Part shown: piece by piece, positions 30,105 through 39,210 of the stretch
Position numbering within the stretch: position 1 is the stretch's first letter
Layout of the letters: each line of letters starts with the position of its first letter
Source: Faucicola osloensis_B
GTDB lineage: Bacteria; Pseudomonadota; Gammaproteobacteria; Pseudomonadales; Moraxellaceae
NCBI GenBank assembly: GCA_964211495.1
Contig: CAXORL010000007.1
Span: 1 to 53,633, forward strand
DNA: 53,633 bases
Direction of reading: 5' to 3'
Made by a program: the position numbers and the translations under genes
Notes under the pieces: generated by a model
The model's database searches: none
Told to the model about the DNA's origin: nothing
What the model saw: only the letters and a program-made list of their open reading frames with translations

Positions 30105-31358
30105 TTAGCCTGTCAACTGTTTAGTAATCAAAGATTTTAACGGTGGTAAATTATTGCTAACCCGCAATACCAATGAACGAATTGCCTTGGCTGGTTTGTT
30201 TTCTGTGGTGAATAATGTCACCATTGCATTCGTACCGTGATACATTGGGCGAGTCAATAACATATGTTGGCGTTGATATCTTGCTAATAGCTCGGGTGAG
30301 GCGATATCAGATTGGTGGGCTACAGCTTGTTTGATAAGTTTAGATAATACCGCAACACTATGCAGACCCAAATTGAATCCATGAGCTGTGACAGGATGCA
30401 TACCCACTGCGGCATCACCGATAACTGCACTGCGATTGGCATAAAAACGATTGGCATGCACCCCCACTAATGGATAGCGATGTTGACTACTGATTAATCG
30501 CATTTCGCCAAGGCTACCGTCAATGTAACCCTCAATTTCTTTGGCGAAGGCAGTGGGTGATAAGCCCAATAAATACTCAGCTTGTTCATTTTTTACCGTA
30601 ATCACGCAGTTGGTCATCTGCTCAGTCATCGGTAATAATGCCACTGTCACCCCATAGTAGAATGATTCAACGGCTCTGTGCTGATTAGACTGGGTGTGTG
30701 ACATACGGCACACAATCATACTTCGTCCAAAATCATGGCTATCTGCTGTGATACCTAATTGGCGACGAGTTTGTGAGAAGCGACTATCTGCTACGATAAG
30801 CATATTGGCAGTGATTGTCTGCAAGTTATCTAATGTTACCGTAACGAAGCGTGACGCTGTCTGCACATTTTTGACACCGCTGTCACACTGTAAAGTGATA
30901 TTGTCACAGACTTTGGTCGCTTCATAGCAAGCTTTGCGAATCAAGTGATTGGATACCAAATAGCCTAACCCTTCAATGGCAAGTCCTCTGACACTTTTTG
31001 GTTTGCCAAAGTATAGCTGATAAGTTGAGTTACCATCATACACACTGGCATCTTTTAAAATATGTTTTTCGTCATTAGGAATTTTTTGCCAAATATCCAG
31101 TTGTTGCATGATATCTTTGGAGGCGTGGGTTAAAGCGATTTCACGTCCATCATAAGGTGGATTAGCAAGGCTGTCTTCAGAAGCTTTTTCGACAATTGCA
31201 ATTTGTAAACCTGTCTGTGCGATGGCTTTGGCAAAACTTAAGCCTACAGGTCCTGCTCCAACGATAATGATGTCAAAATGAGGTGGCATTGGGTTAGATA
31301 GATTGATGTTAGCTTGATTTGATAAACTATCATGCGTGGTCTGTGTTTGTTGTTTCAT
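30105..31358 (-). CDS. UbiH/UbiM-type FAD-dependent ubiquinone hydroxylase
   Basis: The 417-residue flavoprotein has the Rossmann FAD motif IIIVGAGPVGLSFAKAIAQT (about residues 29-48), YDGREIALTH (the DG-type hydroxylase block), and GDAAVGMHPVTAHGFNLGL, the GD FAD ribose-binding motif. It belongs to the UbiH/UbiF/VisC/COQ6 family. A quinone-ring hydroxylase inside the nar cluster would feed the ubiquinol pool. The reaction needs oxygen in known members, so its anaerobic-operon position is notable. GAGG lies 10 nt before the ATG. Confidence 0.8.
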   Translation of the reverse strand: MKQQTQTTHDSLSNQANINLSNPMPPHFDIIIVGAGPVGLSFAKAIAQTGLQIAIVEKASEDSLANPPYDGREIALTHASKDIMQQLDIWQKIPNDEKHILKDASVYDGNSTYQLYFGKPKSVRGLAIEGLGYLVSNHLIRKACYEATKVCDNITLQCDSGVKNVQTASRFVTVTLDNLQTITANMLIVADSRFSQTRRQLGITADSHDFGRSMIVCRMSHTQSNQHRAVESFYYGVTVALLPMTEQMTNCVITVKNEQAEYLLGLSPTAFAKEIEGYIDGSLGEMRLISSQHRYPLVGVHANRFYANRSAVIGDAAVGMHPVTAHGFNLGLHSVAVLSKLIKQAVAHQSDIASPELLARYQRQHMLLTRPMYHGTNAMVTLFTTENKPAKAIRSLVLRVSNNLPPLKSLITKQLTG

Positions 31359-31745
31359 AATTCAATTTCCTCTATAGTTAACGCATAGTGGCAGAATTAT
31401 AACAATGGTACATTTCCATTTGTGATGAGCTTAACGAAATGGGGTAGATCACGTTCGATAGGCTCAGGGCAAGCGGTTTTTGTATCAATTATTAACTGCT
31501 TTGGCTATAAAAAATACGTGAGTATTATCAAAAGACGACCATTAGGCTATGTCAGAGTGGCTCAATCTTTCAGCCTCAAAAAGATTCTTCAGAAATCTAA
31601 TGCGTTGATGATATTTGCTAAAAAAAACCACGAATAGACGGCTGGAGTGTTCTATCCGTGGAAACTGGGAAAATAAATCAGTTTTTTAAATTACTATAGT
31701 GGGGCGTAAGCATGGTGCCCCTACATTCGTATCATAACGTTTAAA
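31359..31745. other. Non-coding gap between narI and the hydroxylase gene
   Basis: This 387-bp gap holds a degenerate REP-like repeat (31419-31480), an 11-bp inverted repeat CCACGAATAGA/TCTATCCGTGG (31627-31637 with 31650-31660), and a short GGGGCG...GCCCC hairpin near 31700. No gene is supported. The structures may end or process the narGHJI transcript. Confidence 0.5.
31419..31480. repeat. Degenerate REP-like repeat between narI and the hydroxylase gene
   Basis: TTTGTGATGAGCTTAACGAA and CGTTCGATAGGCTCAGGGCA followed by AGCGGTTTTT match the REP-like copy at 47551-47620 with substitutions in both arms. Confidence 0.5.
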
Positions 31746-32444
31746 TTATTGAGCCGTTTTTTGACGCACGATTTGATAGCGTCTGCCAAGATACCAAATC
31801 GGTGCAGAGATAATGTGAATCAAGCGAGTAAACGGCACTAATAAAATCAAAGTCGTACCCAAGAACATATGTAGTTTATACACAATCCCAGCTTGCTCAA
31901 CCAGTGAGGCAGCATACACAGGGCGAAGAATCGCCAAGTTTTGAGCCCAATTTGCCAAGTTCATCATCATCACGCCGTCCATGTGGTCCATTGACACAAA
32001 AATCGTGCCAAGACCTAACAACAACTGAGCCAACAAGATAATCAATAACGCCTTGTCGCCAAAGGTCGAGGTATGGCTGATACGAGGGTCAGAAAAACGG
32101 CGGATAATCAGCATGATTAAACCAAACAAACACACGACCCCTGCCACGCCACCCACGACCATTGCCATGATTTGTTTTTGCGGAGCGGTGATAAAGTGTT
32201 CATACACGGCGTGCGGTGTAAACATACCAAACAAATGCCCTAACAACACAATCAAAATACCAATGTGAAACAGGTTGCTTGCCACACGCATATTGCGAGG
32301 TTGAAGCATTTGGCTTGAGCTGGTTTTCCATGTGTACTGTGAGGTGTCAAAACGCACCCAACAGCCGAAAATACAAACGGTGATGGCGATATAAGGGTAA
32401 ATACCGTATAAAAAAACGTGCATCCAATTTTCTGCGTTCATCAT
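31746..32444 (-). CDS. narI: Respiratory nitrate reductase gamma subunit NarI
   Basis: The 232-residue cytochrome b subunit takes electrons from quinol. It has five membrane segments; heme-ligand histidines are in NLFHIGILIVLLGHLFG (two His, about residues 57 and 67) and in IVYKLHMFLGTTLILLVPF plus TRLIHII (about residues 192 and 211). The start overlaps the narJ stop by 4 nt. Length is normal for the family. Confidence 0.93.
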   Translation of the reverse strand: MMNAENWMHVFLYGIYPYIAITVCIFGCWVRFDTSQYTWKTSSSQMLQPRNMRVASNLFHIGILIVLLGHLFGMFTPHAVYEHFITAPQKQIMAMVVGGVAGVVCLFGLIMLIIRRFSDPRISHTSTFGDKALLIILLAQLLLGLGTIFVSMDHMDGVMMMNLANWAQNLAILRPVYAASLVEQAGIVYKLHMFLGTTLILLVPFTRLIHIISAPIWYLGRRYQIVRQKTAQ

Positions 32445-33361
32445 TGGACTCCTTCTTTGAGGGTGTTATTTTTTAGATGATTTGATTGACTTTGTAATTC
32501 ATTAGACTGACTGTTAGCACGACTAGAAGTTTGGTCAAAATCGACCCAATGCACAGGGGCAACGCTGTTGTGTTGGGCTTGTTGTCCAAGGGTTTGGGCG
32601 ATATGTTGTTGGGTTTGGTTGGAGGGGCAACGCTCTTGCTCTGCGCCCAAAAAGTCCACCATTTCTTCTTCCCATTCGCTGTCAATAGCTTCAAGGCTGT
32701 CTTCGGCAAGTTTGACCGCTTCGGATTTATTCATATTGGCAAGCTCGTCATCAATCAAGCTTAACGGCTGTCCTGCGACTTGCAATAATGCCTTAAATAA
32801 GCTGGCGTACTCACTTTGTTTATCAATAAGTCTTGCCCCAAGCACTGCCAAAATATGGCTGACATCGGCAATGTCCATGCGGACTTGCATTTCGTCACCT
32901 GTGGCTACGGCTTGGTATGCCAAAAACTCAAGGTACATCGGAATGTAATCTGGCAATTCTTTGGCATCAATAGCAAATCCTGCTTGCTCGTATTGAGCCA
33001 TTAAATCGACCATGGCTTGACCACGGTCACGGCTTTCACCATGAACGTGTTCAAACAGCCATAGCGACAAGGTGCGACCACGTTCAAATAGGCTGTCATA
33101 GCGGGCTTGGGCTTCTAATTCACCCAAATTTGTCAAGCTGTCAATCAAGTCTGCGATTTCGCCTCGCACTGCTGGGCTAATCAAGCGTGAATTTTTTACC
33201 AAGTCTTTGCAAACGTCTAACGTGTCATCGGCAAACAGTTCGTGACTGGGATAATCCATGAGCAAACTAATCACTTTTAACAGTTTCATATCATGGCTGT
33301 TGCTCTGAATATTGGTTTGCTCAATATTGGTATTTTCAACCGTTGGCGTAGCGTCACTCAT
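32441..33361 (-). CDS. narJ: Nitrate reductase assembly chaperone NarJ
   Basis: The start MSDATPTV at 33361 is used: GGGAG lies 8 nt upstream and narH ends 1 nt before. The 306-residue chaperone binds apo-NarG and holds it until the Mo cofactor is inserted. The NarJ core (LLKVISLLMDYPSHELFADD, LSLWLFEHVHGESRDRG, ELPDYIPMYLEF) is clear. The C-terminal ~60 residues after EWEEEMVDFLG are Gln/Asn-rich and longer than usual. Confidence 0.93.
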   Translation of the reverse strand: MSDATPTVENTNIEQTNIQSNSHDMKLLKVISLLMDYPSHELFADDTLDVCKDLVKNSRLISPAVRGEIADLIDSLTNLGELEAQARYDSLFERGRTLSLWLFEHVHGESRDRGQAMVDLMAQYEQAGFAIDAKELPDYIPMYLEFLAYQAVATGDEMQVRMDIADVSHILAVLGARLIDKQSEYASLFKALLQVAGQPLSLIDDELANMNKSEAVKLAEDSLEAIDSEWEEEMVDFLGAEQERCPSNQTQQHIAQTLGQQAQHNSVAPVHWVDFDQTSSRANSQSNELQSQSNHLKNNTLKEGVQ

Positions 33362-33362
33362 A

Positions 33363-34901
33363 TCAGCTCTCCCAAGTTTGCACGGTGTCAATCATGTCAC
33401 GGCGACTGGTTTTTTTATTGCCAAACATACTGTAATCGCTGTCACCGTTGCATTCATTGCCAAAGGTAAAGCCACAGCCACCACGCTCGGCAAACGCATC
33501 GCTTAGGGCTTCTTCACGGTGAGCGGTTGGGATGACAAAACGGTCTTCGTAATTGGCAATCGCAAGGTAGCGGTACATTTCTTCGACTTGGTGTTTGCTC
33601 AGACCTACGCTGTCTAGCACGCTTTGGGCATCAACTTTATCGACCAGTTGTGAGCGTTTGTAGCTACGCATGGCAAGTAAGCGTTTGAGTGCCAATTTGA
33701 CAGGGGCTTCATCGCCTGCGGTCAGCATATTGGCAAGGTATTTGACAGGAATACGCAAGCTATCGACATCTGGAATCAAGCCGTCCATACCGACTGTGCC
33801 TGCTTCGGCGGCGTTTTGAATCGGCGATAGTGGTGGCACATACCAAACCATTGGCAAGGTGCGGTATTCTGGGTGCAATGGCAATGCCAATTTCCAGTCC
33901 ATTGCCAGTTTATACACAGGCGATTTTTGAGCGGATTCGATGACCGACATATCCACGCCGTCTTTTAGGGCTTGGGCGATGACCGCAGGGTCATTTGGGT
34001 CAAGGAAAATGTCAAGTTGGGCTTGGTAAAGGTCTTTTTCGTTGGCGATACCAGCGACTTCTTTGATTTTGTCGGCATCATACAATAGCACGCCTAGATA
34101 GCGAATCCGCCCTACGCAGGTTTCGGAACACACGGTTGGCATACCGCTTTCGATACGAGGGTAACAGAAGATACATTTTTCGGATTTGCCCGACTTCCAG
34201 TTGTAGTAGATTTTTTTGTAAGGACAGCCCGAAATACACATCCGCCAGCCACGACATTTTTCTTGGTCAATCAGCACAATGCCGTCTTCTTCACGTTTAT
34301 AAATCGCTCCACTTGGACACGAGGCAACACACGCAGGGTTCAAGCAATGCTCGCACAGGCGTGGTAGGTACATCATAAAGGTGTTTTCGTATTGACCGTA
34401 GATATCGGCTTGGACGTTGTCAAAGTTTTTGTCCAAACGGCGTTTGGCAAATTCCGAACCAAGAATTTCTTCCCAGTTGGGACCCCATTCGATTTTTTGC
34501 ATCCGCTTGCCTGTAATCAGTGAGCGTGGGCGAGCAATCGGTTGGTGTTCGCTAATCGGGGCAGTGTGTAGGTGTTGGTAATCGAAGTCAAACGGTTCGT
34601 AGTAGTCGTCAATACTTGGCAAATCTGGGTTGGCAAAGATATTGGCGAGAATGCGGAATTTGCCTCCGATTTTTGGGTTGATTGAGCCGTCAGCGTTGCG
34701 AATCCAGCCACCTTTCCATTTGGCTTGGTTTTCCCATTCTTTGGGGTAGCCGATACCAGGTTTGGATTCGACATTGTTAAACCATGCGTATTCCATGCCT
34801 TCACGACTGGTCCAGACGTTTTTACAGGTGACAGAGCAGGTGTGACAACCGATACATTTATCAAGGTTTAGCACCATGCCGACTTGTGAGCGAATTTTCA
34901 T
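33363..34901 (-). CDS. narH: Respiratory nitrate reductase beta subunit NarH
   Basis: The 512-residue iron-sulfur subunit passes electrons to NarG. The cysteine clusters are CIGCHTCSVTCKNVW near the N terminus, CEHCLNPACVASCPSG, CRGWRMCISGCPYK (the Trp marks the [3Fe-4S] cluster), and CIFCYPRIESGMPTVCSETC. AAGGAA is 6 nt before the ATG. It is separated from narG by about 300 bp with a C/G-rich palindromic repeat and a NarL-like site. Confidence 0.95.
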   Translation of the reverse strand: MKIRSQVGMVLNLDKCIGCHTCSVTCKNVWTSREGMEYAWFNNVESKPGIGYPKEWENQAKWKGGWIRNADGSINPKIGGKFRILANIFANPDLPSIDDYYEPFDFDYQHLHTAPISEHQPIARPRSLITGKRMQKIEWGPNWEEILGSEFAKRRLDKNFDNVQADIYGQYENTFMMYLPRLCEHCLNPACVASCPSGAIYKREEDGIVLIDQEKCRGWRMCISGCPYKKIYYNWKSGKSEKCIFCYPRIESGMPTVCSETCVGRIRYLGVLLYDADKIKEVAGIANEKDLYQAQLDIFLDPNDPAVIAQALKDGVDMSVIESAQKSPVYKLAMDWKLALPLHPEYRTLPMVWYVPPLSPIQNAAEAGTVGMDGLIPDVDSLRIPVKYLANMLTAGDEAPVKLALKRLLAMRSYKRSQLVDKVDAQSVLDSVGLSKHQVEEMYRYLAIANYEDRFVIPTAHREEALSDAFAERGGCGFTFGNECNGDSDYSMFGNKKTSRRDMIDTVQTWES

Positions 34902-35044
34902 AAAAAATTCCTTATGGTTTGCCTAATTTATGGCTGACCGCATCAGTGGGGCGAGCATAAATTTGGGTATTTGTCATTTTTTTTATTGTATCCCCCTCGG
35001 CTTGCCAAAAACATCATGCCAAAGGGGATAAATTGAGTGGTTCA

Positions 35045-35060
35045 TTATGCTAAAGTAGTA
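35045..35060. promoter_or_regulatory. NarL-like 7-2-7 site between narG and narH
   Basis: TTATGCT-AA-AGTAGTA has one good and one weak heptamer, 144 bp before narH. Its right half is the same as in the narK1/narX site. It may support a secondary start or regulation at narH. Confidence 0.4.
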
Positions 35061-35115
35061 GCCTATATTTAGACTACGCTTTAAAAAAGCTAGATAATTC
35101 TAAATCATCCTCTAT

Positions 35116-35193
35116 TTAACCCCCTCTAAATCCCCCTTGGCAGGGGGAGAACCGCTCCCTCCTGTGCTAAGGGGAGGGTTGGGGTGGGGTTAA
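35116..35193. repeat. C/G-rich inverted repeat between narG and narH
   Basis: TTAACCCC (35116-35123) pairs with GGGGTTAA (35186-35193), with CCCCCTTGGCAGGGGG as an inner hairpin. It is related to the element at 21926-21972. It begins 8 bp after the narG stop on the minus strand and may modulate narG-narH readthrough or mRNA stability. Confidence 0.55.
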
Positions 35194-35200
35194 TGACATC

Positions 35201-38200
35201 TTAATCCAACGTGGTCGGTAATGGACGAGGCAATTCGTCATCGGGTTTGCCTTCAAGCCAATCGACTTTTGCCATTTTACGCACCAACACAAATTCGTCA
35301 CGGTTACAGCCGACTGTGCCATAGTAGTTAAAGCCATAGGCTTGTTGGGCATAGCCACCAATCATGTGAGTGGGTTTTAGCACCGCACGAGTGACTGAGT
35401 TATGAATACCGCCACGAGTGCCTGTGGATTCTGAGCCTGGGATGTTGACCAGTTTTTCTTGGGCATGGTACATCATGGTCATGCCTTCTTTGACACGTTG
35501 CGACACCACGGCACGAGCGGTGATTGAGCCGTTTGCGTTAAACACTTCAATCCAGTCGTTGTCTTCGATGTCAGCTTTGTGTGCGTCAATTTCGCTCATC
35601 CACACACAAGGACCGCCACGAGAAAGGGTCAGCATTAGCAAGTTTTCAGAATAGGTACTATGAATGCCCCATTTTTGGTGCGGTGTTAAGAAGTTTAATA
35701 CCACTTCTTTATTGCCGTTGGTTTTGTAGCCTTTAAAATGCTCAACGGTTTTGGTGTCAATCGGTGGGCGGTATTGTTGCATCTGCTCACCAAACGCCTG
35801 CATCCAAGGGTGGTCTTGATAAAACTGTTGACGACCTGTGATAGTACGCCAAGGAATCAACTCGTGTACGTTGGTGTAGCCTGCGTTGTAGCTGACTTTT
35901 TCCGATTCTAGTCCAGACCAAGTTGGGCTTGAGATAATTTTGCGAGGTTGTGCCACGATATCACGGAAACGGATTTTTTCGTGTTCGCTCGATTTTGCCA
36001 AATGGGTGTGGTCACGCCCTGTATTTTTTGACAAGGCTGACCATGCTTTGACCGCCACATGACCGTTGGTTTCTGGGGCAAGCATCAGGATGGTTTCGGC
36101 AGCGTCAATGGCGGTGTTAATACGAGGGCGACCTTGTGCGACAGTCGGCTCGGTAACGGTGTAGCTTAGTTCGCCAAGTTGTGCCACTTCTTCTTTGGTG
36201 TCCCAGTCCATGCCTTTGGAGTTATTACCCAAAGTGTCCATTAACGTACCCAAGGCGGTGTATTTGGCATAGGTGCTTGGATAGTCACGTTCCACAACTT
36301 TGATATGTGGACAGTTTTTACCCGGAACAGGTTTTTCGCCTGCGGTTTTCCAGTCTGTACCGCCAAATGGCTGTGCCAATTCGCCAACGCTGTCATGTTG
36401 CATGGGCAAAGTGACGACATCGGTCTGTACGCCAAGATGGGTCGCTGACAGTTGTGAGAATACATTGGCAATGCCTTTGTAGATTTCCCAGTCTGATTTT
36501 GATTCCCAAGCAGGGTCGGTGGCGGCAGTCAATGGGTGGATGAATGGGTGCATATCCGAGGTGTTCATGTCGTCTTTTTCGTACCATGTCGCTGTTGGCA
36601 ACACGATATCTGAATATAAACAGGTACTCGACATACGAAAATCAAGGGTCGTCACAAGGTCAAGTTTGCCTGTGGGGGCGTTTTCGACCCAATCGACTTC
36701 ATGCGGACGTAGTTCGGCAACGGTTTCATCGCCCAATACGCCATTTTTTGTACCCAAGAGATATTTGAGCATATATTCATGCCCTTTACCTGATGAACCA
36801 AGCAAGTTTGAACGCCAAATAAACAGATTGCGTGGGAAGTTGGCAGGGTTATCTGGGCTTTCACAGGCAAAACTTAATGAGCCATTTTGTAGGCTTTCGA
36901 CCACATAATCTTCCACTTTCATGCCTTTTGCTTTGGCTTCATTGGCAATGGTGAGTGGGTTGCGGTTTAGCTGTGGAGCAGATGGTAGCCAACCTGCACG
37001 CTCGGCTCGAATGTTGTAGTCGAGCATATGCTCTGGGAAATGGGTTTTGTTGGCGTGTGGTGACAACAATTCATGAGCCGACAATTTTTCATAACGCCAT
37101 TGACTAGAATGGTTGTAGAAGAAACTTGTACCGTTCATGTGGCGTGGTGGTCTGTGCCAGTCAAGAGCAAATGCCAATGGGGCCCAGCCAGATTGTGGAC
37201 GTAGTTTTTCTTGTCCAACATAATGTGACCAACCACCGCCAGATTTACCAATACAACCACACAGCATGAGCATATTAATCACGCCACGGTAGTTCATGTC
37301 AAGGTGATACCAGTGGTTCATCCCTGCACCAATGATAATCATGGATTTACCGTGCGTTTTGTGGGCATTTTCGGCAAATTCACGGGCAATTTGAATCACT
37401 TTCTCACGGCTTACGCCTGTGATGGCTTCTTGCCATGCAGGTGTGCCTGCAACGGTGGCATCATTGTAATCATCGGTAACGTGCTGACCGCCAACCCCAT
37501 TTGCCACGCCAAGATTTGCCACCATTAAATCAAACACGGTCACGACTTTGGCGGTTTGACCATTGGCAAGGTTGATGGTGCGACAAGGGATAGTTTTATA
37601 CTGAATGGCATCGCCAGCGACTGCGGTAAAGTAAGGGTGTTCGTCACCGCCAAAATAATCCAAACCGACTTCCACGGTTTCGCCACTGTCTTTTTGGCTT
37701 AACGCTAAATCAATCTCAGCCCCAGTTGAGCCGTCACGAGCTTCCAAGTTCCATTTGCCTTTGTCGGCACGTTCGGCATCGCCCCAACGGTAGCCAATCG
37801 ACCCTTGTGGTGATACCAATTCGCCATGTTGATTGATGGCAACGGTTTTCCATTCTGGGTTGTTGTCTTGCTCAAGGTTGCCTGTCAAATCAGACGCACG
37901 CAAGAAACGTCCTGCACGCAACTCTCGACCTTCGCCTTCGACCATAACAAGGATCGGCAAATCGGTGTAGCGTTTGGCATAATCAACGAAGTAATCACTT
38001 GGTTGTTTGAGATAAAATTCTTTGATAATCACATGGCTAAAGGCTTGAGCAAGGGCGGCATCTGTGCCTTGTTTTGGATTAAGCCATAGGTCACAAAGTT
38101 TTGAGATTTCGGCATAGTCAGGGGTGATGGCGACAGTTTTTGTGCCTTTATAACGCACTTCGGTAAAGAAGTGAGCGTCTGGGGTACGAGTTTGCGGTAC

Positions 38201-38968
38201 GTTTGACCCCCAAGCGATGATATAGTCAGAATTGTACCAATCGGCAGATTCTGGTACGTCAGTCTGCTCACCCCAAACCATTGGGCTAGCAGGTGGTAAG
38301 TCACAATACCAGTCATAAAATGACAAGCACACGCCACCGATTAATGATAAATAACGGCTACCTGCAGCATAGCTGACCATTGACATCGCAGGAATCGGCG
38401 AAAAGCCGATGATACGGTCAGGGCCAAAGGTTTTGGCGGTATAGACATTCGAGGCGGCGATGATTTCGTTCACTTCGCTCCAACTTGAACGCACAAAGCC
38501 ACCCAAACCACGTTTGGATTTGTATTGGGCGGTTTTGGCAGGGTCAGACACGATACTACCCCATGCTTCGACTGGGTCGGCAAATTGGGCTTTGGCTTCA
38601 CGCCATAATTTGAGTAGCGGTTTACGCACTTTTGGGTATTTTAGGCGGTTGGCTGAGTACATATACCAGCTATAGCTTGCCCCACGAGGACAGCCACGAG
38701 GTTCGTGGTTGGGTAGGTCTGGGCGAGTACGTGGGTAGTCGGTTTGTTGGGTTTCCCAAGTGACTAGACCGTTTTTGACGTAGATTTTCCATGAGCATGA
38801 GCCAGTACAGTTCACACCGTGAGTCGAGCGGACGATTTTGTCGTATTGCCAACGACTACGGTAGCTGTTTTCCCAGTCACGGCTTTCGTCACGCACTTCG
38901 CCATGACCGTCAGCAAATTCGCTTGTTTTTTTGGTAAAAAATTTAAATTGGTCGAGTAGATGGCTCAT
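35201..38968 (-). CDS. narG: Respiratory nitrate reductase alpha subunit NarG
   Basis: The 1255-residue catalytic subunit reduces nitrate to nitrite at bis-MGD molybdenum. The N-terminal FS0 cluster ligands are in HGVNCTGSCSWKIYVKNG (His plus Cys residues), with the fourth Cys further on (PRGCPRG). The Mo-ligand Asp is in SADWYNSDYIIAWGSN (about residue 223). Length is the normal ~1250 residues. GAGG is 8 nt before the ATG, and a NarL-type site lies 93 bp upstream. There is no twin-arginine motif of the cleaved type, as expected for cytoplasm-facing NarG. Confidence 0.96.
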   Translation of the reverse strand: MSHLLDQFKFFTKKTSEFADGHGEVRDESRDWENSYRSRWQYDKIVRSTHGVNCTGSCSWKIYVKNGLVTWETQQTDYPRTRPDLPNHEPRGCPRGASYSWYMYSANRLKYPKVRKPLLKLWREAKAQFADPVEAWGSIVSDPAKTAQYKSKRGLGGFVRSSWSEVNEIIAASNVYTAKTFGPDRIIGFSPIPAMSMVSYAAGSRYLSLIGGVCLSFYDWYCDLPPASPMVWGEQTDVPESADWYNSDYIIAWGSNVPQTRTPDAHFFTEVRYKGTKTVAITPDYAEISKLCDLWLNPKQGTDAALAQAFSHVIIKEFYLKQPSDYFVDYAKRYTDLPILVMVEGEGRELRAGRFLRASDLTGNLEQDNNPEWKTVAINQHGELVSPQGSIGYRWGDAERADKGKWNLEARDGSTGAEIDLALSQKDSGETVEVGLDYFGGDEHPYFTAVAGDAIQYKTIPCRTINLANGQTAKVVTVFDLMVANLGVANGVGGQHVTDDYNDATVAGTPAWQEAITGVSREKVIQIAREFAENAHKTHGKSMIIIGAGMNHWYHLDMNYRGVINMLMLCGCIGKSGGGWSHYVGQEKLRPQSGWAPLAFALDWHRPPRHMNGTSFFYNHSSQWRYEKLSAHELLSPHANKTHFPEHMLDYNIRAERAGWLPSAPQLNRNPLTIANEAKAKGMKVEDYVVESLQNGSLSFACESPDNPANFPRNLFIWRSNLLGSSGKGHEYMLKYLLGTKNGVLGDETVAELRPHEVDWVENAPTGKLDLVTTLDFRMSSTCLYSDIVLPTATWYEKDDMNTSDMHPFIHPLTAATDPAWESKSDWEIYKGIANVFSQLSATHLGVQTDVVTLPMQHDSVGELAQPFGGTDWKTAGEKPVPGKNCPHIKVVERDYPSTYAKYTALGTLMDTLGNNSKGMDWDTKEEVAQLGELSYTVTEPTVAQGRPRINTAIDAAETILMLAPETNGHVAVKAWSALSKNTGRDHTHLAKSSEHEKIRFRDIVAQPRKIISSPTWSGLESEKVSYNAGYTNVHELIPWRTITGRQQFYQDHPWMQAFGEQMQQYRPPIDTKTVEHFKGYKTNGNKEVVLNFLTPHQKWGIHSTYSENLLMLTLSRGGPCVWMSEIDAHKADIEDNDWIEVFNANGSITARAVVSQRVKEGMTMMYHAQEKLVNIPGSESTGTRGGIHNSVTRAVLKPTHMIGGYAQQAYGFNYYGTVGCNRDEFVLVRKMAKVDWLEGKPDDELPRPLPTTLD

Positions 38969-39060
38969 TTTGCTATCCTCATCTAGATGGTAAGGTTATA
39001 TCTAGCATGAGTATAGGAGGTGTAAAGTGTTTTGCCTATCGGCTATAGGGTGGTGAATAC

Positions 39061-39076
39061 TACTACTTAGGGGGTA
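39061..39076. promoter_or_regulatory. NarL-type 7-2-7 site upstream of narG
   Basis: TACTACT-TA-GGGGGTA, 93 bp upstream of narG. The left heptamer is identical to that before moaA. The site is preserved although an IS605-type element was inserted about 45 bp further upstream. Confidence 0.55.
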
Positions 39077-39210
39077 TTAGATTATTGAAATGAATAAATA
39101 TGAATTTATCCTCTGTTGCCGTAAAACCACCGACTTCAGGCGGTGGATATAAGGCAACTCCGTAACCATGCTTACGCACAAAATTTTGCTAAATGTGTTA
39201 AAATAAACCC

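Noticed and set aside
36519..36908. Long frames opposite narG, narH and other nar genes
   Set aside because: They are antisense shadows of well-recognised genes, without ribosome-binding sites or family features.
38969..39120. FNR site (TTGAT-N4-ATCAA) before narG
   Set aside because: Nothing close to both half-sites was found; only AT-rich partial matches.
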